A DNA stretch of 64,000 nt from Lachnospiraceae bacterium (GCA_024399135.1 JAKSHY010000007.1:79480-143479), one strand, 5' to 3'. Shown: positions 33,782-43,236, counted from the stretch's first letter. Numbers and translations: made by a program. Notes: generated from the sequence alone by a model not told the origin.

Positions 33782-34296
33782 TCCTGCGTAGCTCCTTGCT
33801 CTTCTATATTCTCATTCAATTCATTCATTTCATCAAACGGAATGTCGTCATAATTTTCTTCTTCGATATTGCTCTCAACAGGTGCAGTGTCTGAATCCTT
33901 GCTGGCCATACTCTTCGGTAATACTTCTGTTCCATCACCTGCTGCCATAATCTTAAGCATTTCAGCCGCTGTCATGTTAGTACCAAGATCATATATTCCC
34001 GGCTTAATTTCTCCATGATATGCCGAAAGCAATTCCTGAACCCTGAAAAGACTGGCATCTTCAATAAGTCCTTTTTCCTGAAGCATATCGGCAATGTTTT
34101 CAATCGTAGCACTTTCAGATACTGAAACCGTAATGGTTCTTCCGTTGTTTACTGATACAGGCTCGTCTGCGAATACCTTATATCCGAAATCATACGCTTT
34201 CGTTATCCATTCGAAAATGAACATAATAAGGAATGCCAGTATTACTATTTTTAATATTATTTCAATAACAGTTCCTACTATCGATTTAATATTCAT
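33778..34296 (-). CDS. MltG/YceG-like membrane protein without catalytic domain
   Basis: Residues ~10-30 are a membrane segment; residues 45-125 match the LysM-like N-terminal subdomain of MltG (ITVSVSESATIENIADMLQE, then GLIEDASLFRV, and KPGIYDLGTNMTAAEMLKIM). The protein then ends in an acidic tail (172 residues total), so the transglycosylase domain with its catalytic Glu (normally within 300+ residues) is missing. It is likely a regulatory or binding relic rather than an active transglycosylase. It is in the yrrM-like operon, where mltG sits in Bacillus. Confidence 0.8.
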   Translation of the reverse strand: MNIKSIVGTVIEIILKIVILAFLIMFIFEWITKAYDFGYKVFADEPVSVNNGRTITVSVSESATIENIADMLQEKGLIEDASLFRVQELLSAYHGEIKPGIYDLGTNMTAAEMLKIMAAGDGTEVLPKSMASKDSDTAPVESNIEEENYDDIPFDEMNELNENIEEQGATQE

Positions 34297-34298
34297 AA

Positions 34299-34628
34299 TT
34301 ATTGAAAATTTAACCCTTCTACAATGTTTGTGTTAATTTCCTGAATCATTCTGCAAAAGGCAGCCTCGGAATGAATGAAATCATACACCCTTGGATTCTC
34401 CAAAAGTGGCTCATATTTATTAGTAAACTCTTCCATCTTATCGAACAGTTCATCGCCTTCATAACGATTCTGAATCATGAAGTTCTCTTCCCTGTAAGCA
34501 TTAATCTTTTCCATTAAATCTGGAAAATTCTTAATTACACTTAGCTGATGATTATAGTTAATATACTCATCACTTGTCTTTAACTGCTCTATATAAGCAT
34601 CTGTATATTCACGAATCCTCTGATCCAT
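34299..34628 (-). CDS. YlbF/YmcA-family protein
   Basis: A small helical protein of 109 residues with the family core (YINYNHQLSVIKNFPDLMEK, then INAYREENF). In Bacillus, YlbF (RicF) and YmcA (RicA) form an Fe-S complex with YaaT (RicT) that steers RNase Y. The start 34628 has GGAGG before it; upstream codons belong to a TTG frame. It overlaps the RNase J stop by a few bases. The RicT homologue is at 56633-57541. Placement beside RNase J fits RNA-decay control. Confidence 0.85.
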   Translation of the reverse strand: MDQRIREYTDAYIEQLKTSDEYINYNHQLSVIKNFPDLMEKINAYREENFMIQNRYEGDELFDKMEEFTNKYEPLLENPRVYDFIHSEAAFCRMIQEINTNIVEGLNFQ

Positions 34629-34629
34629 T

Positions 34630-36306
34630 TTAATCAACCTCCGTAATAATAGGAAGAATCATAGGGCGACGTTTCGTTGCTTTCCAAACATATCCACCGA
34701 GTGAATCTCTTATGGAATTTCTAATCTTATTCCAGTCTCTTATTCCTCTGTCAAGGCAGTCCTCTATCGCCTCAAGGGCTACATTCTTAGCCTCTTCCAT
34801 TAATTCATCAGATTCCTTTTCGTACACGAAACCTCTTGATACAATTTCAGGACCTCCTAAAAGAATTGTTGAAGAACCATCAAGGCTTAATGTAACTATA
34901 ATAATTCCGTCCTCTGATAATCTTTGACGGTCACGAATAACCACATTACCAACATCACCAACACCAAGTCCATCTACCATGATATCACCGACATGAACCT
35001 GACCTGTAACCTCAGCAGAATTTTCATCTATCTCAAGAACATTTCCAGATCTTAGGATAAATATATTCTCCTTAGGCATTCCAAGCTCCTGTGCCAGTTT
35101 GGCCTGTGCCTTGAGATGCTTGTATTCACCATGAACAGGAATTGAATATTTAGGCTTAACAAGTGAATAAATGAGCTTAATTTCTTCCTGACATGCATGA
35201 CCTGATACATGAACATCCTGGAATATAACATCAGCTCCCATTACTAATAATTCATTAATAATATTGGTTACTGCTTTTTCGTTTCCCGGAATAGGATGTG
35301 AAGAAAATATAACTGTATCATTAGGTCCTATATGAATCTTCTTATGTGAGCCACTCGCCATTCTTGAAAGAGCAGCCATACTCTCCCCCTGAGAACCTGT
35401 TGTGATAATAACAGTTTTCTCATCAGGATAATTCCTTAACTCTTCTATTCCTATTAATGTATTTTCTGGTACGGTCAAACATCCAAGCTCTGTTGCTGTT
35501 TCAATGATGCTTACCATACTCCTTCCTTCAATAGCTACTTTTCTGCCGAACTTGTAAGCTGTATCAATAATCTGCTGAACTCTGTCAACGTTAGACGCGA
35601 ATGTTGCAATGATAATTCTGGTACTGTCATGCTCATCAAAAAGATCATTAAGGTTTCTTCCAACTGTCTTTTCAGAAGGTGTGAAGCCCTCTCTTTCAGC
35701 ATTGGTCGAATCACACATAAGAGCAAGCACGCCCTTTTTTCCTATTTCGGCGAATCTTTGAAGATCAATCGCATCACCATGTACAGGTGTATAATCAACC
35801 TTGAAATCACCCGTATGAACAACGATTCCTGCAGGTGAATATATGGCAAGTGCTGCCGCATCAACTATACTATGGTTCGTCTTAATAAATTCTATTCTGA
35901 ACTGTCCTATATTAATAGACTGTCCGAAGGAAACTACCTTTCTTCTGGTAGAATCCATGAGCTCATGCTCGCTTAACTTGTTCTCTATTATTCCCATGGT
36001 AAGGCGTGTAGCATATATTGGCACGTTAATATCCCTTAATATATAAGGAATAGCGCCTATATGATCCTCATGACCATGAGTAATAAAGAACGCTTTAACC
36101 TTCTTAATATTATCCTTTAGATATGTTACATCTGGAATGACTAAATCAATTCCGAGCATATCATCTTCCGGAAAAGCCAGACCACAATCTACTACAATAA
36201 TACTGTCCTCATATTCAAAGGCAGTAATATTCATACCTATCTGTTCGAGTCCCCCAAGAGGAATTATCCTAAGTCTGGATGTCCTCATCATCTCGTTTTT
36301 ACCCAA
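34630..36306 (-). CDS. rnjA: ribonuclease J
   Basis: Metallo-beta-lactamase/beta-CASP RNase with 5'-3' exo- and endonuclease activity. HGHEDHIGA holds the zinc ligands (about residues 80-88), VHTGDFKVD the Asp, and the beta-CASP part runs ~215-370 (IIATFASNVDRVQQII, then VSGHACQEE). The C-terminal domain begins near 455. Length 558 is normal. It begins at TTG 36306 with GGGGG before it, or at ATG 36291/36288. It is followed by the YlbF gene and preceded by DUF1292. Confidence 0.96.
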   Translation of the reverse strand: MGKNEMMRTSRLRIIPLGGLEQIGMNITAFEYEDSIIVVDCGLAFPEDDMLGIDLVIPDVTYLKDNIKKVKAFFITHGHEDHIGAIPYILRDINVPIYATRLTMGIIENKLSEHELMDSTRRKVVSFGQSINIGQFRIEFIKTNHSIVDAAALAIYSPAGIVVHTGDFKVDYTPVHGDAIDLQRFAEIGKKGVLALMCDSTNAEREGFTPSEKTVGRNLNDLFDEHDSTRIIIATFASNVDRVQQIIDTAYKFGRKVAIEGRSMVSIIETATELGCLTVPENTLIGIEELRNYPDEKTVIITTGSQGESMAALSRMASGSHKKIHIGPNDTVIFSSHPIPGNEKAVTNIINELLVMGADVIFQDVHVSGHACQEEIKLIYSLVKPKYSIPVHGEYKHLKAQAKLAQELGMPKENIFILRSGNVLEIDENSAEVTGQVHVGDIMVDGLGVGDVGNVVIRDRQRLSEDGIIIVTLSLDGSSTILLGGPEIVSRGFVYEKESDELMEEAKNVALEAIEDCLDRGIRDWNKIRNSIRDSLGGYVWKATKRRPMILPIITEVD

Positions 36307-36320
36307 AATTACCCCCGATT

Positions 36321-36575
36321 TTACTCTATTTCAATATCTTCCAATAAGCTTTCGAATAATGACGACAATGCCTCAAGCTCATTATCATCATCAACTATTT
36401 CATAACCAGTTTCTTTTTTGTCCTGGCTTTGAATCTCGCGAAGAATAAGAGCTTCTGCATCTCCTTCTTCTTCCTCTGTTACTAATATATAATTATTTCC
36501 TGAAAGCTTAGCCTGCTCAAGCACATAAAATTCTGCAGTTTCTCCGCTATCAAGAGTGAATGCTATTTTTTCCAT
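36321..36575 (-). CDS. DUF1292 protein (YrzB family)
   Basis: An acidic 84-residue protein: FTLDSGETAEFYVLEQAKL, then GNNYILVTEEEEGDAEALIL. Conserved beside ruvX and ireB in Firmicutes. Function unknown. It sits 11 bp after ruvX in the ireB-ruvX-DUF1292-rnjA run. Confidence 0.92.
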   Translation of the reverse strand: MEKIAFTLDSGETAEFYVLEQAKLSGNNYILVTEEEEGDAEALILREIQSQDKKETGYEIVDDDNELEALSSLFESLLEDIEIE

Positions 36576-36586
36576 TTTGCTACCTG

Positions 36587-37012
36587 TCAGTCCTTCTTCT
36601 TCCTGTCAAGATAATCCTGTAGAATAATCGTTGCTGCTATCATATCAACATAGTCTTTTCTGTTCTCTCGTCTTACCCCGGCTTCCATCATGGTCTTATC
36701 TGCCATGACAGTTGTCAATCTTTCATCATAAAGATACACGGGAAGATTAGTTCTTCTTTCCAATTTTTCCTTGAATTCCATGGTAAGATCAACACGTACC
36801 CCTTCCGTGTTATTCATATTCTTAGGCAATCCAAGAACTATTTCTTTAACATCATTCTGAAGAATTAACTCTTCTATTCTCGCTAATGTCTGTCTTAAAT
36901 GATTCTCATCCTTACGTCTTATGATTTCGACTCCCTGCGCTGTAATAAGCATAGGATCTGAAATCGCAACACCTACAGTTTTCGAACCATAATCTAGCCC
37001 CATTATACGCAT
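36587..37012 (-). CDS. ruvX: Holliday junction resolvase-like RuvX (YqgF)
   Basis: RNase H-like fold with [17 protein letters not shown] at the N-terminus (catalytic Asp) and [24 protein letters not shown] near the end. Length 141 is usual. Family roles include pre-16S rRNA processing and Holliday junction resolution. It lies 6 bp after ireB. Confidence 0.95.
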   Translation of the reverse strand: MRIMGLDYGSKTVGVAISDPMLITAQGVEIIRRKDENHLRQTLARIEELILQNDVKEIVLGLPKNMNNTEGVRVDLTMEFKEKLERRTNLPVYLYDERLTTVMADKTMMEAGVRRENRKDYVDMIAATIILQDYLDRKKKD

Positions 37013-37018
37013 ATTTAA

Positions 37019-37288
37019 TTACTGCTCCACATTCCAATGATTATTCTTGATATACTCGTTAAGCATTTCTTCAACAATTTCATCTCTTTCGAGCTTCATG
37101 ATCTTAGATCTTGCTCCCATATGAGATGTAACGTATGTTGGATCCCCTGACATAATGTAACCAACTATCTGGTTAACCGGATTATATCCCTTGTCATTCA
37201 TGGCATCGCATACTTCGTGAAGTATTTCCTTAACCGATGATGAATCTGTATCAACCTGAAAAAACTGTGTACTGCCAAAATCTTCCAT
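37019..37288 (-). CDS. ireB: IreB regulatory phosphoprotein
   Basis: An 89-residue protein of the IreB (DUF965) family: QVDTDSSSVKEILHEVCDAM and NPVNQIVGYIMSGDPTYVTS. In Enterococcus it is phosphorylated on Thr by the kinase IreK and tunes cephalosporin resistance and envelope homeostasis. No PASTA kinase is in the window. The gene begins the ireB-ruvX-DUF1292 order. Confidence 0.95.
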   Translation of the reverse strand: MEDFGSTQFFQVDTDSSSVKEILHEVCDAMNDKGYNPVNQIVGYIMSGDPTYVTSHMGARSKIMKLERDEIVEEMLNEYIKNNHWNVEQ

Positions 37289-37331
37289 AATTTCGAATTA
37301 TACCTCCAAAAAACTCACCTTTCATTCTACC

Positions 37332-38678
37332 CTATTTTTCAACAAAAGACAACGTTTCACCATCCAGCATAAGGGTCAAAATCTGCCCTTTAATATCCTC
37401 ATCGCTGTCCTTTGAAACCATTATGTATTCTTTAGTATGACCTATATATTTTCCGTTCTTTTTTTCTTCAATCAGAACCTCAACCTCTCGGTTCAGATAC
37501 TCCTTCCTAAACTCACGTGAAAGCTCTGCATCAAGGTCTAGAAGAATATTGGAACGTATATCTTTGTCCTCATCAGATACCTGGTCCTTCAGCCTGCTGG
37601 CAACTGTATTTTTTCTCTTTGAATACTTAAACACATGCATTTCGAAGAACTTGATTTCTTTAAGAAACTTAACTGTTGTTTCGAATTCTTCTTTCGTCTC
37701 TCCAGGGAAACCAACTATGACATCTGTGGTAATCGCTGGATTATTAAAATATTTCCTTAACAAAGATACACTTTTTCTAAATTCATCCGTTGTATACTTT
37801 CTGTTCATTCTCTCAAGGGTCTTGTCACATCCACTTTGCAAAGAAAGGTGAAAATGCGGACAAATCTTTTCTATCTTGGATAACCCTTCCAGGAATTCAT
37901 CTGTAATAAGCCTCGGCTCTAAGGAGCCTAATCTTATTCTTTTAATTTTTTCAATTTTGGCAACCTCTCTAATAACATTGAGTAAGGATACATTGGTAAA
38001 GCCTCCATCCTTAGCCAGCTCATTGTAGCTAAGTGGCGTTTCGCTATCATTATCAAGAAAATCTATACCATATGAGCTTAAGTGAATTCCTGTAAGCACA
38101 ACCTCCTGATAACCATTCGAGGCCAGGATTTCAACCTCATTTAATATACTTTCAAGGCTTCTACTTCTTATTCTTCCTCTGGCAAGAGGTATTGCGCAAT
38201 ACGAGCAGAACTGATTACAGCCATCCTGAATTTTGATGAAGGCTCTGGTGTGTGAAGAGGTTTTCTTAAGAGTCATATCTTCATAATTTACAGGCTTAAC
38301 CAAATCTGAAAGATATGAATTATCAGTATTTTGGTCATTAATATAATCAGTTACTATTTTTGCTATGTCATTCTTATGATTGTTTCCAATAATAATATCT
38401 ATAGCCGCATCCTTGGCCGCCTCTTCAGGGCTCGTCTGCACGTAGCAGCCTACCGCAACAACTATGGCATCCTTATTCCTTTTCTTGGCCTGATGTAACA
38501 TTTGCCTTGATTTTCTGTCGGCTATGTTAGTAACTGTACATGTATTTATGACATAAATGTCCGCTTTTTGAGCAAATGGCACAACTTCGAAACCACTTTC
38601 AGCCATTCTTTGTTGCATATATTCTATTTCATACTCATTAACCTTACATCCAAGGTTTCTAAATGCTACTTTTTTCAT
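37332..38678 (-). CDS. mtaB: tRNA (t6A37) methylthiotransferase MtaB
   Basis: Radical SAM enzyme converting t6A to ms2t6A at tRNA position 37. The UPF0004 N-terminal domain has three cluster Cys (NLGCKVNEYE, NTCTVTN, VGCYVQT); the radical SAM motif is GCNQFCSYC; the TRAM domain is at the C-terminus (~385-448). The start is in a non-overlapping position 44 bp upstream of ireB. Confidence 0.96.
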   Translation of the reverse strand: MKKVAFRNLGCKVNEYEIEYMQQRMAESGFEVVPFAQKADIYVINTCTVTNIADRKSRQMLHQAKKRNKDAIVVAVGCYVQTSPEEAAKDAAIDIIIGNNHKNDIAKIVTDYINDQNTDNSYLSDLVKPVNYEDMTLKKTSSHTRAFIKIQDGCNQFCSYCAIPLARGRIRSRSLESILNEVEILASNGYQEVVLTGIHLSSYGIDFLDNDSETPLSYNELAKDGGFTNVSLLNVIREVAKIEKIKRIRLGSLEPRLITDEFLEGLSKIEKICPHFHLSLQSGCDKTLERMNRKYTTDEFRKSVSLLRKYFNNPAITTDVIVGFPGETKEEFETTVKFLKEIKFFEMHVFKYSKRKNTVASRLKDQVSDEDKDIRSNILLDLDAELSREFRKEYLNREVEVLIEEKKNGKYIGHTKEYIMVSKDSDEDIKGQILTLMLDGETLSFVEK

Positions 38679-38712
38679 TCATTTTCACCGTTTTTTTCGT
38701 CCTTTTTCCTCA

Positions 38713-38741
38713 TTGACTTTTAAATCTCTAACATTTAGTAT
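38713..38741 (+). promoter_or_regulatory. promoter of the HPr-like gene
   Basis: TTGACT (38713-38718), 17-bp spacer, TAGTAT (38736-38741), about 37 nt before the ATG at 38778, with AAGGAGG between. Confidence 0.7.
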
Positions 38742-38777
38742 ATAGTCAGAAGGTATAAATTGAAGGAGGAAATTAAA

Positions 38778-39008
38778 ATGAAGACAGTTCAGATTTCGTT
38801 AAACTCAATCGACAAGGTTAAGTCGTTCGTAAATGATATCACAAAGTTCGATTACGACTTTGATTTAGTATCAGGAAGATATGTTATCGATGCAAAATCT
38901 ATTATGGGAATCTTCAGCTTGGATCTTTCTAAGCCAATCGACTTAAATATCCATGCAGAAGAGAACTGTGATGATGTTCTTGCTATTTTAAAGCCTTACG
39001 AGATTTAG
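38778..39008 (+). CDS. HPr-like protein lacking the active-site His
   Basis: A 76-residue HPr-fold protein. The Ser46 region is kept (DAKSIMGIFSLDLSKPIDL), but the N-terminal segment has no His15 (MKTVQISLNSIDKVKSFVND), so it cannot accept phosphate in the PTS. By analogy with Crh in Bacillus it may act only as a regulatory HPr, for example through Ser46 phosphorylation. The ATG at 38778 has AAGGAGG 8 nt upstream. The gene is monocistronic with its own terminator. Confidence 0.83.
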   Translation: MKTVQISLNSIDKVKSFVNDITKFDYDFDLVSGRYVIDAKSIMGIFSLDLSKPIDLNIHAEENCDDVLAILKPYEI

Positions 39009-39045
39009 TTTACGTAGGCATTAACGTTTAGTTAATCAAAAACTT

Positions 39046-39080
39046 ACAAGCATCCTTTTTAAGGATGCTTGTTTTTTTAT
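39046..39080 (+). terminator. terminator of the HPr-like gene, likely bidirectional
   Basis: A perfect 12-bp stem: ACAAGCATCCTT (39046-39057) with AAGGATGCTTGT (39061-39072) around TTT, then TTTTTTAT. On the minus strand it is followed by AAGTTTTTG and may also end the thiI operon. Confidence 0.92.
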
Positions 39081-40264
39081 TTCTGATACTGAACAGTAAT
39101 CACTTCATCTGTCTCATATGCTTTCTTAAGCAATTCGTCGATATTCTCTTTTAAATTTTCTTCATGCTTTTTAATAACATTAAGATTAGGCTTGGTAACC
39201 GGGTGCTTGGCAACGAAAATAGTACAGCAGTCCTCGAAAGGTAATATAGAAGTTTCATAAGTACCAATCTTCTCTGAAATACTGATAATATCCTGCTTAT
39301 CAAAGCCTATTAATGGTCTGAATACTGGAAGTGTACATACCTCGTTAGTTACTGAAAGTGACTGAATCGTCTGAGATGCTACCTGTCCTAAGCTTTCTCC
39401 AGTGATTAGTCCATAGCATTCTGAACGCTTCGCAATATTCTCCGCAATCATCATCATATATCTTCTCATGATAATAGTAAGTTCATCATGAGGACACTTC
39501 TCATAAATATACAACTGAATATCTGTGAAATTAATTACATGAAGATTGATTGGTCCAGTATATTTTGCTATTTCTCTGGCTAAATCAACAACCTTCTCCT
39601 TTGCTCTTTCAGATGTATATGGTGGTGCATGAAAATATACTGCATCAAGCTTAACACCACGCTTTGATACCATATAGCCCGCAACAGGAGAATCTATTCC
39701 ACCAGATAATAAAAGCATCGCCTTACCATTAGTTCCAAGAGGCATACCACCAAGTCCTGGAATTTTCGTAGAATAAATATATATCTTTTCTCTTATCTCA
39801 ACATTGATAACGACCTCAGGGTCATGGACATCAACCTTAAGTCCCTCATATGCATCAAGTAAGTATCCACCAAGCTCTGCATTGATTTCCATAGATGTTC
39901 CCGGATAGCTCTTCCTTGCACGTCTTGTATTCACCTTGAATGTGAAGTTCTTATCCTTGTACTGTCTGTCAACATATTTAACGACTTCAGGTCCTATTTC
40001 TTCAACAGGTACAACCTCCATCTCTTCCATTGGACAGATTTCGAAAATTCCGAAAACAGATGTAAGAGCATCTATAACCTCATCATAATCAAATTCTGTC
40101 TTCGCATAAACAAATATTCTTCCGTCTGTTTTAGGAACAGTGAATTCACCCTCACATCTGTTTAATGCGATTCTTATCTGCTTACACAAAGCATCCTCGA
40201 ATAAGTATCTGTTTTTTCCTTTAACACCTATTTCAGCGTATTTAATTAAAAAAGCTGTATACAT
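39077..40264 (-). CDS. thiI: tRNA 4-thiouridine synthase ThiI (no rhodanese domain)
   Basis: Adenylates U8 of tRNA and transfers sulfur to give s4U. Ferredoxin-like and THUMP domains at ~1-165 and PP-loop LLLSGGIDSPVAGYM. The 395-residue form ends without the rhodanese domain of enterobacterial ThiI, as is usual in Firmicutes, where a dedicated cysteine desulfurase supplies sulfur. The desulfurase gene lies 9 bp upstream. Confidence 0.96.
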   Translation of the reverse strand: MYTAFLIKYAEIGVKGKNRYLFEDALCKQIRIALNRCEGEFTVPKTDGRIFVYAKTEFDYDEVIDALTSVFGIFEICPMEEMEVVPVEEIGPEVVKYVDRQYKDKNFTFKVNTRRARKSYPGTSMEINAELGGYLLDAYEGLKVDVHDPEVVINVEIREKIYIYSTKIPGLGGMPLGTNGKAMLLLSGGIDSPVAGYMVSKRGVKLDAVYFHAPPYTSERAKEKVVDLAREIAKYTGPINLHVINFTDIQLYIYEKCPHDELTIIMRRYMMMIAENIAKRSECYGLITGESLGQVASQTIQSLSVTNEVCTLPVFRPLIGFDKQDIISISEKIGTYETSILPFEDCCTIFVAKHPVTKPNLNVIKKHEENLKENIDELLKKAYETDEVITVQYQK

Positions 40265-40273
40265 ATTTTCCCT

Positions 40274-41470
40274 CTATCTTCGTATATATTTTCTGAGCAT
40301 TGGTATATACTCATTCATCTTTTCTATAGCTGTATCAATATCTTCTTTGGTAGTATGAACGCTTAAGCTGAATCTTATAGTAGACTCCAAAAGCTTAGGC
40401 TCAAGTCCTATGGATGAAAGCGTTGCAGATGGAACCCTTTTATGCGTAGAGCATGCAGATCCTGCAGATACGAAAACACCACTTTCCTCTAAGGAATGTA
40501 GCATTACCTCACTTCTTATGTCTTTTACAGATACACTTATTACATGCGGTGCACCATATAAAAGCACGGGATCATCCGAATCATCAGAATTGATAATAGC
40601 CTTAGGAAGTCCATTAACGAAAACATCCTCTATTTTGGTTACTTCTTCTATGAAATACTTTTTCAATTCATACAATCTTTTAACATCTTCTTCAAGATTA
40701 TCATAAAGCATGGATGCTGCTAATGACATTCCTGCTATTCCGGCTACGTTTTCAGTTCCTGATCTTAATCCATTCTGCTGTCCACCACCAAAAATTATAG
40801 GCTTAATCTTGATTTTTTCATTAATATATAAGAAACCGATTCCTTTAGGACCATGAATCTTGTGTCCTGACACACTAAGTAAATCTATATTCATCTTCTT
40901 AGGATGAAGGACGAATTTTCCAAAGCTTTGAACTGCATCAACATGAAAAATAATATCCTTATTGATGCTCTTAATTAATTCTCCTGCTTCTTTAATAGGC
41001 TGAACTGAACCTATTTCATTATTAACATGCATTATTGAAACCAGAATTGTATCATCCTGAATGGCATTTTTAAGCTCCTCAAGTGATATGACACCGGTTT
41101 CATCTGTTCCAAGGTAAGTGACCTTAAAGCCCTCCTCTTCCAGCTGTTTCATCGCATTTAATATAGCAGGATGTTCAATCTTAGTTGTTATCAAATGCTT
41201 TCCTCGTCTTATGTTAGCATGTGCACAACCGATAAGTGCCATGTTGTCCGACTCAGTTCCACAGGATGTGAAGAGAATTTCTTTCGCATTAACCTTTAAT
41301 ATTTTAGAAAGGTTATCCTTCGCACTCTTAATATATCTTTCTGCGATAATACCTTTAGAATGCATACTTGAAGGATTTCCGTAATCCTCTTCATATATTT
41401 TAGACATTAAACGACATACTTCAGGAAAAACCTGAGTAGTCGCGCTATTATCAAGATAAATTTCCTTCAT
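40274..41470 (-). CDS. cysteine desulfurase (NifS/IscS-like), sulfur donor for ThiI
   Basis: PLP enzyme removing sulfur from Cys. It opens IYLDNSATTQVFPEV; the PLP Lys is in SVSGHKIHGPKGIGFLY; the catalytic Cys is in SAGSACSTHKRVPS on the mobile loop. Length 398. Position next to thiI (NifZ-type pairing) points to tRNA thiolation more than Fe-S cluster assembly. Confidence 0.94.
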   Translation of the reverse strand: MKEIYLDNSATTQVFPEVCRLMSKIYEEDYGNPSSMHSKGIIAERYIKSAKDNLSKILKVNAKEILFTSCGTESDNMALIGCAHANIRRGKHLITTKIEHPAILNAMKQLEEEGFKVTYLGTDETGVISLEELKNAIQDDTILVSIMHVNNEIGSVQPIKEAGELIKSINKDIIFHVDAVQSFGKFVLHPKKMNIDLLSVSGHKIHGPKGIGFLYINEKIKIKPIIFGGGQQNGLRSGTENVAGIAGMSLAASMLYDNLEEDVKRLYELKKYFIEEVTKIEDVFVNGLPKAIINSDDSDDPVLLYGAPHVISVSVKDIRSEVMLHSLEESGVFVSAGSACSTHKRVPSATLSSIGLEPKLLESTIRFSLSVHTTKEDIDTAIEKMNEYIPMLRKYIRR

Positions 41471-42223
41471 TTATTCTTCACCATTTTCAAGCTGGTACAT
41501 AAGAATAGACATCACACACATACCAGCAGTTTCTGTTCTTAATATTCTCTTTCCCAAGGTTATACTAAGAAAACCAGCATCCTTCGCCATTTGGACCTCA
41601 GAATCATCAAACCCACCCTCTGGTCCTATGAACACTGCCACATTCTGGCCCTTAGTTATATTCCCTATTATGTTACGGGTTACATCCATTCCTTCTGCCA
41701 TTTCGTACGGAAGAAGCAATACATCGCAGTTTTCCTTAGCATAGCTTAATGCCGTCTGAAAAGACATAGGATTTTTGACACATGGAATAATTCCCCTTTT
41801 GCTTTGCTTGGCTGCTGCCTCTGCTATGGACTGCCATCTTGAAACCTTATTAGCTGCTTTTTTTTCATCAAGCTTAACTACACACCTTTTCATACTGACT
41901 GGTATTATCTCAAAAGCTCCAAGCTCTATGTTCTTCTGAATAATTCCTTCCATCTTGTCAGATTTAGGCAATCCCTGAAAAAGATATACCTTAGAAGAAA
42001 GCTCATGTGAATCTTCCTTAATGAACCTAAGTTCCAGTATTACAGAATCTTCTTCAAAAGATTTAATAGCACATCTGTATTCCTTGGAATCAATTCCATT
42101 GGAGATATTAACCTCTTCTCCTATCTTCATTCTAAGGACATTCTTAATGTGATTGTAATCATTTCCTCTGATTACTACAGTTTTTTCATTAATTTGGTCT
42201 GGGTCAACGAAAAATTGATACAT
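41471..42223 (-). CDS. rsmE: 16S rRNA m3U1498 methyltransferase RsmE
   Basis: SPOUT methyltransferase: the N-terminal PUA-like part starts MYQFFVDPDQ; the knot has VFIGPEGGFDDSEVQMAK and LGKRILRTETAGM. Start 42223 overlaps the prmA stop (TAATG) with AGGAAG upstream. Length 250 is normal. Part of the prmA-rsmE-desulfurase-thiI operon. Confidence 0.95.
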   Translation of the reverse strand: MYQFFVDPDQINEKTVVIRGNDYNHIKNVLRMKIGEEVNISNGIDSKEYRCAIKSFEEDSVILELRFIKEDSHELSSKVYLFQGLPKSDKMEGIIQKNIELGAFEIIPVSMKRCVVKLDEKKAANKVSRWQSIAEAAAKQSKRGIIPCVKNPMSFQTALSYAKENCDVLLLPYEMAEGMDVTRNIIGNITKGQNVAVFIGPEGGFDDSEVQMAKDAGFLSITLGKRILRTETAGMCVMSILMYQLENGEE

Positions 42224-43179
42224 TAGTTCTTCCTGGCTGTTACTGACTTCCATTCTCCCTGAGAAGTAATCTCAAGAACTTCAAGTCCAGCCTTTTCCAT
42301 AGCTTCTTTAACTATTAATTCTTTTCCTTCAATAATTCCTGATGTAATATATACACCACCCTTTTTCATCTGATTAACTATTACAGGTGTAAGTGGAACT
42401 AAAACATCAGCGAGAATATTGGCAACAACAATGTCATAGCACTCATATCCCACCTTATCCTGAACTTCCTTCTCTGTAATAATATTTCCTATCATCATCT
42501 CAAACGAGGAAGGATCAATACTGTTCTGCTCCATATTATCCTTAACAGCCTCTACAGCGCATGGATCAAGATCAGTACCTACCGCGTGCTTCGCTCCGAA
42601 CATTAGTGAAAGAATCGCTAAAATTCCGCTTCCAGTTCCCACATCAAGGAGATTAGTTTCGCTATTTACGTACTTTTTAAGCTGTCTTATACATAACTGA
42701 GTAGTCTCATGGGCTCCCGTTCCGAAAGCTGTTCCAGGATCTATATGAAGAATATATTTGTAATCGGTTGAAGGCTTAATATCCTCCCACGAAGGAATAA
42801 CTAAAACATCATCTATCATGAACTGATGGAAAAATTCTTTCCAGTTATTAATCCAGTCAATATCTTCTGTTTCTTCAACTGTAATGGTACCTTCACCTAT
42901 ATCTATATTGAAGTCTCTAAGCTCATCGAGTTCTTCCTTAATCATAGTCAGAATTTCATCTTTTCTATCCAACTCTTCTACAAAGAAATTGAGGTATGCA
43001 ATTCCATCATCCTCTTCGTTTTCTGGAAGTATATCAACAAACATCTGCTCCTTCTCAAGGGCAGTAAGAGGCACCTTGTCTTCTATCTGAGCACCCTCTA
43101 AGCCTAAATCATAAAGAGAGCTTATGACAATATCCTCTGCCTCAACCAATGTCTTAATTCTAAATTTTAACCACTTCAT
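42223..43179 (-). CDS. prmA: ribosomal protein L11 methyltransferase PrmA
   Basis: Methylates L11. N-terminal recognition domain followed by SAM domain: IDPGTAFGTGAHETTQ, LLDVGTGSGILAI, and NILADVLVPLTP. Start 43179 (MKWLKF) has GGAGATTG 7 nt before it, better than an upstream Met at 43191. First gene of the operon. It is divergent from the preQ1-regulated queT. Confidence 0.95.
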   Translation of the reverse strand: MKWLKFRIKTLVEAEDIVISSLYDLGLEGAQIEDKVPLTALEKEQMFVDILPENEEDDGIAYLNFFVEELDRKDEILTMIKEELDELRDFNIDIGEGTITVEETEDIDWINNWKEFFHQFMIDDVLVIPSWEDIKPSTDYKYILHIDPGTAFGTGAHETTQLCIRQLKKYVNSETNLLDVGTGSGILAILSLMFGAKHAVGTDLDPCAVEAVKDNMEQNSIDPSSFEMMIGNIITEKEVQDKVGYECYDIVVANILADVLVPLTPVIVNQMKKGGVYITSGIIEGKELIVKEAMEKAGLEVLEITSQGEWKSVTARKN

Positions 43180-43236
43180 GTCAATCTCCAATCATAAGCA
43201 ACATACGAGGCTTATTTTAGCACAAAAATATATCTA

